Assembly: GCA_045643165.1 (NCBI GenBank)
Contig: JAZUKF010000003.1
Span: forward strand, 1-14,313
DNA from: SIG575 sp045643165
Lineage (GTDB): Bacteria; Bacillota; Clostridia; Oscillospirales; Acutalibacteraceae
Direction of reading: 5' to 3'
DNA: 14,313 nucleotides
The notes under the pieces are model-generated. The model was not told the origin of the DNA, did not search any database, and saw only the letters and a program-made list of their open reading frames with translations. The position numbers were made by a program, and so were the translations under genes. Positions 1 through 5,355 of this stretch are shown in pieces. Positions within the stretch are counted from its first letter, which is position 1. Each line of letters opens with the position of its first letter.

Positions 1-117
1 ATAATCAACACCGTCATATGTAAAAATCCCGTCAGTTGCAAATGCTGTTAAAGGCATTAAGGAAAGAATCATTAAAGCCGCTAACAACAATGAAAGAACC
101 TTTTTTGATTTTCTCAT
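1..117 (-). CDS. Secreted protein, N-terminal 39 residues only (runs off window)
   Basis: An ATG at 117 opens a frame that stays open to base 1. The visible 39 residues begin MRKSKKVLSLLLAALMIL and form a textbook Sec signal peptide: a basic n-region (RKSKK), a Leu/Ala/Met hydrophobic core, and a likely signal peptidase I site after AFA near residue 27, followed by TDGIFTYDGVDY. A strong ribosome binding site (AAGGAGAGA on the minus strand, 125-133) precedes the ATG, which supports both the start and the reality of the gene. The protein is therefore probably exported or cell-wall associated. The mature domain lies outside the window, so no function can be given. No convincing promoter was seen upstream, although the region to 200 is AT-rich. 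No lipobox cysteine is visible, so it is not an obvious lipoprotein. Confidence 0.8.
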   Translation of the reverse strand, partial: MRKSKKVLSLLLAALMILSLMPLTAFATDGIFTYDGVDY

Positions 118-499
118 AAAAAAATCTCTCCTTTACATATAATAATTTTTAATAATCGGATTTGTACTTAACTTCCCGTTCATAAATACTCAGTAAACAT
201 ATATCCGTTGACTTCCTGACCTAAAGTGCAGACAAATGCAGATTCTTTACAAATCAAAACCGAATATAGGAAACAGAATGCCAAAAATAAAATCCCATTC
301 TCGACTATATTACCATATTATTTTGTGGATTTCAACTGTTTTTTTAAAAAATTTTTTATTATCACTGATAATTTTTCGGGCATTCAAAAATACTGCATAA
401 TTTTACCAAATATTTTGGAATATAAATGGAAAGATATGAAAAATTTAACAGTCATGACGGCTTTTGATTATGTAAACATACGAATTAGAAGTCAGATAT

Positions 500-545
500 C
501 AGATGGTAGACATATAGATGATAGATAGATATATAGATAGATAAA
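500..545. repeat. GATA-type simple repeat tract
   Basis: A degenerate tract of GATA/TAGA units (for example ATGATAGATAGATATATAG within 517-535). It starts with the 12-mer TAGACATATAGA (507-518), which recurs at 5267-5278 and, in a one-base variant on the other strand, at 750-761. It directly abuts the imperfect palindrome at 551-570 and so seems to belong to the same composite intergenic element. Confidence 0.6.
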
Positions 546-550
546 TGTAT

Positions 551-613
551 GGAACAATCTTGACCGTTCCGGGAAACAATACCGATTTCTTCAATTTTCG
601 GCTTTGCTGAAAC
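551..613. repeat. Related repeat module with imperfect palindrome
   Basis: Bases 551-570 form an imperfect version of the palindrome found in the 70-bp repeats: GACCGTTCC is intact on the right, but the left arm is degenerate (GGAACAATC). Bases 574-613 (AAACAATACC, then TTTTCGGCT, then GCTGAAACT) resemble 859-900 closely. This looks like a decayed or differently arranged copy of the same element family. Confidence 0.55.
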
Positions 614-660
614 TATGTAAAAAACTGTATATCTGTTAATCTATTCGTCTGTTGTCTTAA

Positions 661-730
661 TGCGGAACGGTCAAGACCGTTCCCTACGCTCGACTTTAAA
701 TTTTTATTAAATCTTTACGGGATTGAGCGG
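661..730 (+). repeat. 70-bp palindromic repeat, copy A
   Basis: This copy matches copy B (786-855) at 67 of 70 positions by eye. It begins TGCGGAACGGTCAAGACCGT and contains the palindrome GGAACGGTCAAGACCGTTCC at 664-683 (two perfect 9-bp arms, 2-base centre). It ends GGGATTGAGCGG. The following bases extend into TTGAGCGGAGCCGA (723-736), which reappears exactly inverted at 884-897. The T-rich TCTGTTGTCT stretch just before copy A also resembles that before copy B. Size and structure resemble a REP/MITE-like intergenic element; no coding capacity is seen. Confidence 0.85.
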
Positions 731-785
731 AGCCGATAAATTGCAAAAATCTATACGTCTATCATCTGTTGTCTGCTGTCTGAAA

Positions 786-855
786 TGCGGAACGGTCAAG
801 ACCGTTCCCTACGCTCGACTTTAAAATTTTATTAAATTTTTATGGGATTGAGCGG
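786..855 (+). repeat. 70-bp palindromic repeat, copy B
   Basis: Second direct copy, 125 bases downstream of copy A, differing at three positions. The 20-bp palindrome lies at 789-808. The copy ends TTGAGCGG at 848-855 and is followed by a module (859-900) that contains the inverted counterpart of the 14-mer trailing copy A. Confidence 0.85.
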
Positions 856-858
856 ATA

Positions 859-900
859 AAACAATACCCATTTTCACAATTTTTCGGCTCCGCTCAAACT
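859..900. repeat. 40-bp module, second copy, with inverted 14-mer
   Basis: This matches 574-613 in its AAACAATACC start, TTTTCGGCT core and CAAACT/GAAACT end. Its TCGGCTCCGCTCAA (884-897) is the exact reverse complement of 723-736, so copy A, copy B and this module form a nested direct/inverted arrangement. Confidence 0.6.
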
Positions 901-940
901 TATGAATTATCCTGCTCCCCAGATTGTCACAACATAATCA

Positions 941-983
941 AAAAAGTTGTTGAAAGACTGAAGTAAAAATCTTTCAACAACTT
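941..983 (-). terminator. Rho-independent terminator of the metQNI operon
   Basis: A perfect 14-bp stem (944-957 with 970-983) encloses a 12-base loop. On the minus strand it lies 6 bases after the metI stop and is followed by a T run (complement of the A run at 941-945), as expected for an intrinsic terminator at the end of the met operon. Confidence 0.9.
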
Positions 984-989
984 AAAAAC

Positions 990-1697
990 TTATTTATTTC
1001 TCAAACGTTTATCGAGTTTAACCGCAAGTTTTGTGCCGATGGACTGGAAAAGTTGAACAAGCAAAATCAAAAGTATTACCGCACAAAGCATTACAAGATA
1101 TTTATATCTGTAATATCCGTAATTGATAGCAATTTTGCCGAGACCGCCGCCGCCGATAATACCGCTCATTGCGGAATATCCGAGAATTGTCGTAATAGCA
1201 ATGGTGGCATTTGAAATAAGCGAGGGAACGCTTTCCGGAATCATCACCTTGCAGATGATCTGAAGCGGAGTTGCACCCATACTTTGTGCAGCCTCAATTA
1301 TATTAGGATCAACCTCACGCAAACTGCTTTCCGCAAGACGTGCGACAAAAGGAAATGCCGCAATTATCAAAGGTACAATAGAAGCCACGGTTCCAACCGT
1401 TGTTCCTACAATAAGTCTTGTCAAAGGGAATACCATTATCATGAGTATCAGGAAAGGTACAGAACGAAGAAGGTTGATAAAAATTCCCAAACCGTGCATA
1501 AATCCCTTCGGCAAAGGACGGACACCGCCCTTTTCCCCGGCAACAAGCAACACTCCCAGCGGAAGTCCTAAAATAATTGCAAAAGCGGTGGCCACAACAG
1601 TAACATAAAATGTTTCCCAGAGTGCAAGAGGAAATTCATTTTTAAGAATTTCAACAGCCTCCTGTACCGCTTCGGATTCAAACATATTCTGAAACAT
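990..1697 (-). CDS. metI: Methionine ABC transporter permease MetI
   Basis: This is the membrane subunit of the MetNIQ methionine importer. The 235-residue protein has several hydrophobic spans typical of the small MetI-type permease (about residues 20-50, 65-90, 105-125, 165-190 and 205-225). It carries the EAA loop that contacts the ATPase, seen as IIEAAQSMGATPLQI, plus a Gly-rich SGIIGGGGLGKIA segment characteristic of the family. The ATG at 1697 is chosen because it lies 1 base after the metN stop and has a GAGGAGGTGG ribosome binding site inside the metN tail. An upstream in-frame start would overlap metN and has no better site. Length is close to the family norm (about 217-230). Translational coupling with metN is likely. 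The gene is the last of the operon and is followed by a strong terminator. Confidence 0.95.
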   Translation of the reverse strand: MFQNMFESEAVQEAVEILKNEFPLALWETFYVTVVATAFAIILGLPLGVLLVAGEKGGVRPLPKGFMHGLGIFINLLRSVPFLILMIMVFPLTRLIVGTTVGTVASIVPLIIAAFPFVARLAESSLREVDPNIIEAAQSMGATPLQIICKVMIPESVPSLISNATIAITTILGYSAMSGIIGGGGLGKIAINYGYYRYKYLVMLCAVILLILLVQLFQSIGTKLAVKLDKRLRNK

Positions 1698-1698
1698 T

Positions 1699-2697
1699 TT
1701 ACTCCACCTCCTCAACTACAATATCATCAATTTTTTTCAGATAATTAACAGCCTTTTCGGTTTGCTCCTCTCCGTTAATACCGAGAAGCATATTTCCGTA
1801 GGCACGTCCGCCAATGGTTTTCGTTGATGCGCCCTTAATATTTGCTTCAACATTTATATCAATAGCCATTTTTGCGATAAGCGGAGTTTTTGCGGCATCT
1901 GCACCGTTGAAAACAACTCTCAAAACTTTTTCGTCGCCGTTTTTTTCAATAATATTTTCCGCAACATCAGGAAAAACAAGACGTTTTGCCGCGTCAGATT
2001 TAGGATTAGCAAATATCTCGCTGACAAGTCCCTCCTCCACAACATGACCATTATCAAGAATCGCCACACGGTTGCAAATGCTTTCAACAACACTCATCTG
2101 ATGCGTAATGACAATAACGGTTATACCTAATTTTTTGTTGATATCACGAATAAGAGAAAGAACGGAATTTGTAGTTTTCGGATCAAGGGCACTTGTTGCC
2201 TCATCGCAAAGAAGTACCTTGGGATTTGTGGCTAACGCTCTCGCAATGGCAATACGTTGCTGTTGACCTCCGGAAAGCTGAGCCGGATATGCATCAGCTT
2301 TATCGGGAAGTTCAACTATATCGAGAAGTTCCAGCGCCTTTTTCTTCGCCTCCGCCTTTGGCATTCCGGCAAGTTCAAGGGGAAAACATATATTTTTCAG
2401 GCATGTTCTTTGCATAAGAAGATTGAAACGCTGAAAAATCATCGTTACACTTCTTCTGAATTCACGAAGTTCTTTTACGGAAAGTTTTCCCACATCCTTA
2501 TCATCAATAATTACACTGCCTCCCGTGGGACGTTCAAGCATATTTATAGTACGGACAAGTGTGCTTTTACCTGCACCGCTCATGCCGATAATTCCGTAAA
2601 TATCACCGTCGTTAACTGTCAAATTAACGTCTTCCAAAGCCGTTACATTACCATGACTTGTATAAAAAACTTTTGTAAGATTTTTTAATTCAATCAC
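1699..2697 (-). CDS. metN: Methionine ABC transporter ATP-binding protein MetN
   Basis: This is the nucleotide-binding subunit that powers methionine uptake. The 332 residues show Walker A GMSGAGKS (38-45), a Q-loop in IFQRFNLL (Q89), signature LSGGQQQR (141-148), Walker B VLLCDE (161-166), a D-loop SALD and the switch His199 (VITH). The C-terminal part (about 255-330) is the NIL/ACT-like domain that in known MetN proteins binds methionine and inhibits transport. The GTG start at 2697 is chosen because GGAGGTG (2705-2711) lies 7 bases upstream and because the protein then begins VIELKNLTKVF like its family. A longer open frame upstream has no family match. The gene follows metQ by 68 bases that hold a stable hairpin, and metI follows after 1 base. 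Confidence 0.95.
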   Translation of the reverse strand: MIELKNLTKVFYTSHGNVTALEDVNLTVNDGDIYGIIGMSGAGKSTLVRTINMLERPTGGSVIIDDKDVGKLSVKELREFRRSVTMIFQRFNLLMQRTCLKNICFPLELAGMPKAEAKKKALELLDIVELPDKADAYPAQLSGGQQQRIAIARALATNPKVLLCDEATSALDPKTTNSVLSLIRDINKKLGITVIVITHQMSVVESICNRVAILDNGHVVEEGLVSEIFANPKSDAAKRLVFPDVAENIIEKNGDEKVLRVVFNGADAAKTPLIAKMAIDINVEANIKGASTKTIGGRAYGNMLLGINGEEQTEKAVNYLKKIDDIVVEEVE

Positions 2698-2723
2698 ACG
2701 TAAACACCTCCGAGCAAAATTTT

Positions 2724-2750
2724 GCCGACTGCGATTTTCTCGCAATCGGC
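2724..2750 (-). promoter_or_regulatory. Hairpin between metQ and metN
   Basis: The metQ-metN gap contains an inverted repeat: GCCGA (2724-2728) and TGCGA (2730-2734) pair with TCGCA (2740-2744) and TCGGC (2746-2750) across a 5-base loop. The single mismatch becomes a U-G pair in the minus-strand RNA, so the stem is effectively 11 bp. It is followed by AAAATTTT rather than a clean U run, so it is more likely a partial terminator or a 3' mRNA stabiliser that raises metQ over metNI expression. That role is inferred. Confidence 0.65.
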
Positions 2751-2765
2751 AGAAATCAGTAATTT

Positions 2766-3638
2766 TTATTTAGAATTTTTGAGAGCTTCAAGACTGCTCT
2801 GTTTCCCGCCGTAAATACCGAGGGGTTCATTATGAATAGCCGCAACGGAAACGATATGCGTTCCGTTTTCTGCATTAAAGTCATCAAGATACGGTGTATG
2901 CTGGAAATAGTTTGCATCAAATTCGCCCGACTCAACAACATTGTTAGGCTGAACATAATCCGTAAACTGAGTAACCTCAAGGATAATATTCTTTCTTGCA
3001 AGAAGTTTTTTCGCAACTTCAAGAATTTCGGCATGAGGTGTAGGAGAAGCGGCAATTTTAATTGTCTTACCGCTGAGTCTTGAATAATCAACACTTGAAT
3101 CGTAACCTGTTCCGGGATTATCAATTGTGCTTACAACGGAACCGTTATATCTTTGTAAAATATATTCCTTAACTTCGTTGCTTTCAAGAGCGGCAACGAG
3201 TGCTTTTGTTTTATCGTTCTTTTCATTTCCCGCTTTAACTGCAATAATATTTGCATAAGCGGCAGAGGAATCCTCAATTCCGAGAGAATTTTTAACGGGA
3301 TTAAGACCTGCATCAATAGCGTAGTTTGAGTTAATTACAGCATAATCAAGGTCCTGAAGGACATTGGGAAGCTGAGCGGCTTCAATCTCGCTAATCTTAA
3401 CATTATAGGGATTTTCGGCAATATCCTTTACGGTTGCTTTAATATCAACACCGTCTTTAAGTTTGATAATACCCAACTGTTGAAGAAGCAACAAAGCACG
3501 TGCTTCATTAGTAGTATCATTGGGAACACCGATTGTTATTCCGGAATTTGCTTCATTATTCTTTGAGCCTGTACCGCATGATGCAAAAGTGCAAAGTACA
3601 ATAATCAGAGCCATTGTCAACGCTAATATTTTTTTCAT
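2766..3638 (-). CDS. metQ: Methionine-binding lipoprotein MetQ (NlpA family), circularly permuted
   Basis: This is the extracytoplasmic methionine-binding protein that feeds MetNI. The 290-residue precursor starts MKKILALTMALIIVLCTFASC and has a lipoprotein-type signal with a probable lipidated Cys21. The ATG at 3638 has a GAGGAGG site (3647-3653) and sits just below a good promoter; the 15 extra upstream codons have no such support. Family motifs are all present but in swapped order. Residues 34-168 (ITIGVPNDTTNEARALLLLQ through YILQRYNGSVV) match the usual second part of MetQ. After a novel linker (about 169-191), residues 192-290 (TIKIAASPTPHAEIL, TDYVQPNNVV, FDANYFQHTPYLDDF, EPLGIYGGKQSSLEAL) match the usual first part. 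In E. coli MetQ the order is the reverse. The break falls where YSKK-SLDEL normally joins GSQVAVPND. Both ligand-binding lobes appear complete, so a working protein is likely but unproven. Confidence 0.93.
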   Translation of the reverse strand: MKKILALTMALIIVLCTFASCGTGSKNNEANSGITIGVPNDTTNEARALLLLQQLGIIKLKDGVDIKATVKDIAENPYNVKISEIEAAQLPNVLQDLDYAVINSNYAIDAGLNPVKNSLGIEDSSAAYANIIAVKAGNEKNDKTKALVAALESNEVKEYILQRYNGSVVSTIDNPGTGYDSSVDYSRLSGKTIKIAASPTPHAEILEVAKKLLARKNIILEVTQFTDYVQPNNVVESGEFDANYFQHTPYLDDFNAENGTHIVSVAAIHNEPLGIYGGKQSSLEALKNSK

Positions 3639-3670
3639 GAGTATATACTCCTCCTCAATGATTTTTTTAC

Positions 3671-3700
3671 ATTGTACCACCAAATATTAACATTTGTCAA
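3671..3700 (-). promoter_or_regulatory. Sigma-A promoter of metQNI
   Basis: On the minus strand a perfect -35 TTGACA (3695-3700) and a -10 TACAAT (3671-3676) are separated by 18 bases. Transcription should start near 3664, leaving a leader of only about 25 bases. That is too short for a SAM riboswitch or T-box, so any methionine control must act by a DNA-binding protein or elsewhere. Confidence 0.85.
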
Positions 3701-3739
3701 TATAATTATTACATTTTTATCTAAAACCTGATAAAATGC

Positions 3740-3776
3740 TTGAAGTAACGATCATTTTATGATAATATTACTTTAA
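3740..3776 (+). promoter_or_regulatory. Promoter with overlapping dyad for the VTC/DUF4956 operon
   Basis: A -35 TTGAAG (3740-3745) and a -10 TAATAT (3763-3768) are spaced by 17 bases, upstream of the ATG at 3792. The promoter is embedded in a dyad: TTGAAGTAA (3740-3748) opposes TTACTTTAA (3768-3776) with 8 of 9 pairing positions, and inner arms ATCAT (3751-3755) and ATGAT (3759-3763) flank TTT. Such symmetry across the -35 to -10 region suggests a repressor operator, which is an inference. A GGGGTGA ribosome binding site (3779-3785) follows. Confidence 0.65.
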
Positions 3777-3791
3777 GCGGGGTGAGAAAAT

Positions 3792-4550
3792 ATGCCAAAA
3801 TATATTGTTATAAAAGATTTTTGCAGACGTGAAGCAAAGTTCATACTCTCAAAGCCTCAATATGATTTACTGACGGAGAAAATCCGTGATAAAATGTGTC
3901 CCGATATCTACTGCATTGACGGTGAAAAATATACGGTCAGAAACGTATATTACGATACGGAAAACAACGGGATTTTATACCGATGCTCAAACAAGCCGGA
4001 TTATAAAGAAAAGGTAAGAATCAGAAGTTATTATCCGGTGAAAAACGACAGCGATGAAGTCTTTCTGGAAATCAAAAAGAAAATCAACGGCGTTGTTGTA
4101 AAAAGACGTGTTACCCTGCCATACTGTGATGCCGTGAATTTTCTTGAAAAGGGAATAAAGCCGAATGTAAATGACTTTTCCTCAAAACAGACTGTACTTG
4201 AAATTGAAAATTTTCTGAAAAAATATCCGGTAAAACCTTATTCATTTATCAAATATGAACGTCTTGCTTTTTTTGATAAAAATAATCCGCATATCCGTCT
4301 GACCGTTGACAACGACATAAAAATCAGAACGGAAAATCCGGATATAAAAAACGAAAACGCTACGCAATATCTTATTGACAAAGATAAATTCATTGCAGAG
4401 ATAAAATTTGACAATGCAATCCCCCTTTATCTTGCGGAGATTTTGTCGGAATGTAACGTAAGTATGCAGGGATTTTCCAAATGCGGAACTATTTACGAAC
4501 AGAAAATCCTTGAAAAGAAAAATAATATTTCGGAAGGAGCATTAACATAA
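3792..4550 (+). CDS. VTC-domain (polyphosphate polymerase-like) protein
   Basis: The 252-residue soluble protein has the VTC tunnel fold seen in the catalytic domain of yeast Vtc4, which makes polyphosphate from ATP. The conserved basic and acidic motifs of the tunnel are visible: RREAKF (R12, R13, E14, K16), VRNVYYDT (49-56), KVRIRSY (R76, R78), FLEIKKK (E93, K95-97), VVKRRVTL (K104, R105, R106), KYERLAFFD (R157), IRLTVD (R169), AEIKF (E203, K205) and the C-terminal FSKCG (K230). All expected positions carry suitable residues, so the enzyme should be active, though its product is inferred. There is no SPX domain and no membrane segment. Length suits bacterial members. The next gene, a DUF4956 membrane protein, begins 1 base after its stop. 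VTC and DUF4956 proteins are known neighbours in Clostridia, often with CotH-type kinases, but no CotH gene is in this window. Confidence 0.85.
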   Translation: MPKYIVIKDFCRREAKFILSKPQYDLLTEKIRDKMCPDIYCIDGEKYTVRNVYYDTENNGILYRCSNKPDYKEKVRIRSYYPVKNDSDEVFLEIKKKINGVVVKRRVTLPYCDAVNFLEKGIKPNVNDFSSKQTVLEIENFLKKYPVKPYSFIKYERLAFFDKNNPHIRLTVDNDIKIRTENPDIKNENATQYLIDKDKFIAEIKFDNAIPLYLAEILSECNVSMQGFSKCGTIYEQKILEKKNNISEGALT

Positions 4551-4551
4551 A

Positions 4552-5256
4552 ATGATTACCCTGCAAAACTTTTTCTCTCAAATCAATTATAACCAATCAC
4601 CGCTTTCACCCGAAACGGCACTTGCAATATTTTTTACGTCATTATGTATCGGTGTGATAATCAGTCTTGTTTATATGTTCACCCACAAAGAAACGGGTTA
4701 CAGTAAATCTTTTTCAATAGTCAATCTGATATTACCTCCGATAATTGCGATAATTATTATGCTTGTGGGTAATAATATCGCAAGAGCATTTTCACTTGCG
4801 GGAATTTTTTCCCTTGTAAGATTCAGGAGCACTCCGGGTGAACCGAGGGATTTAACATTTGTTCTTTTCACAATCGGCATGGGACTTGCCTGCGGAATAG
4901 GTTTTTTAGGATATGCCGTGCTTTTTACGGTACTGATTTCAATTCTTTTGATTATCATTTACAAAACAAAATTCGGCACACAGAAAAAAACCGCCATGCT
5001 TCTTCGTATTGTCATTCCGGAAGATTTGAATTATATGGGTGCTTTCGATGATTTGTTTGAAGAATATACATTGTTTTACAAACTGACAAAGGTTAAAACA
5101 AGCGGGTACGGTACAATGTACGAATTATATTACAGAATACGTGTTGACAAAAATTTCAAACAAAAGGATTTTATTGATAAAATAAGAAGCAGAAACGGCA
5201 ATTTGAATGTTTACTTAAATCTTGATGCAACCGATGACATTCAAGGTGAATGGTGA
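4552..5256 (+). CDS. DUF4956 family membrane protein
   Basis: This is a 234-residue integral membrane protein. Hydrophobic spans lie at about residues 22-44, 55-75 and 101-136 (long enough for two helices), with the conserved loop SLAGIFSLVRFRSTPGEPRD (81-100) between them. Residues 148-232 form a soluble mixed alpha/beta tail (LLRIVIPEDLNYMGAFDDL through LNVYLNLDATDDI). The family has no established biochemical function. Its regular pairing with VTC-domain proteins suggests it anchors the polymerase or passes its product across the membrane; this is inference. A ribosome binding site (AAGGAG, 4534-4539) lies within the end of the upstream gene, so the two are co-transcribed and probably coupled. 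A short repeat and a strong terminator follow the stop codon. Confidence 0.85.
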   Translation: MITLQNFFSQINYNQSPLSPETALAIFFTSLCIGVIISLVYMFTHKETGYSKSFSIVNLILPPIIAIIIMLVGNNIARAFSLAGIFSLVRFRSTPGEPRDLTFVLFTIGMGLACGIGFLGYAVLFTVLISILLIIIYKTKFGTQKKTAMLLRIVIPEDLNYMGAFDDLFEEYTLFYKLTKVKTSGYGTMYELYYRIRVDKNFKQKDFIDKIRSRNGNLNVYLNLDATDDIQGEW

Positions 5257-5260
5257 ATCA

Positions 5261-5283
5261 GACGGATAGACATATAGACGGAA
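5261..5283 (+). repeat. Dispersed TAGACATATAGA module
   Basis: The stretch between the DUF4956 stop and the terminator contains TAGACATATAGA (5267-5278) inside GACGGATAGACATATAGACG. The same 12-mer occurs at 507-518, and its variant TAGACGTATAGA occurs on the minus strand at 750-761. All three are intergenic. Confidence 0.55.
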
Positions 5284-5301
5284 GATATTTGTCTATCATC
5301 T

Positions 5302-5349
5302 AAAATGACGGTTATAAAAAGAAGTTTTTCCTTTTATAACCGTCATTTT
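5302..5349. terminator. Bidirectional Rho-independent terminator
   Basis: A perfect 18-bp stem (5302-5319 with 5332-5349) surrounds a 12-base loop. The stem ends in AAAA/TTTT, which gives a U run on either strand. It separates the convergent DUF4956 gene (plus) and PHP gene (minus, stop at 5356) and should serve both. Confidence 0.93.
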
Positions 5350-5355
5350 CAATTA

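Larger units (their letters stand above)
118..940. other. Repeat-rich intergenic region without a supported gene
   Basis: This stretch of about 820 bases lies between the start of the leftmost gene and the met operon terminator. It contains the ribosome binding site of the left gene, a GATA-like simple tract (about 512-545), an imperfect GGAAC palindrome (551-570), two near-identical 70-bp direct repeats (661-730, 786-855), and two related copies of a 40-bp module (about 574-613 and 859-900). An open frame at 226-528 has no ribosome binding site and an unconvincing, repeat-derived C-terminus, so it is not called. No tRNA, rRNA or CRISPR pattern is seen. Confidence 0.6.

Noticed and set aside
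226..528. Open reading frame of 100 codons on the plus strand
   Set aside because: It has no ribosome binding site, a composition typical of translated AT-rich intergenic DNA, and its last residues come from the GATA-like repeat tract.
661..855. Possible CRISPR array
   Set aside because: There are only two copies of a 70-bp unit at 125-base spacing. The intervening DNA is itself repetitive, and there are no cas genes.
2257..2688. Plus-strand open frame of 143 codons opposite metN
   Set aside because: It is antisense to conserved ATPase motifs and lacks start signals.
3639..3683. Longer metQ start (15 extra codons)
   Set aside because: It would put charged residues ahead of the lipoprotein signal and overlap the true ribosome binding site and the leader close to the promoter.
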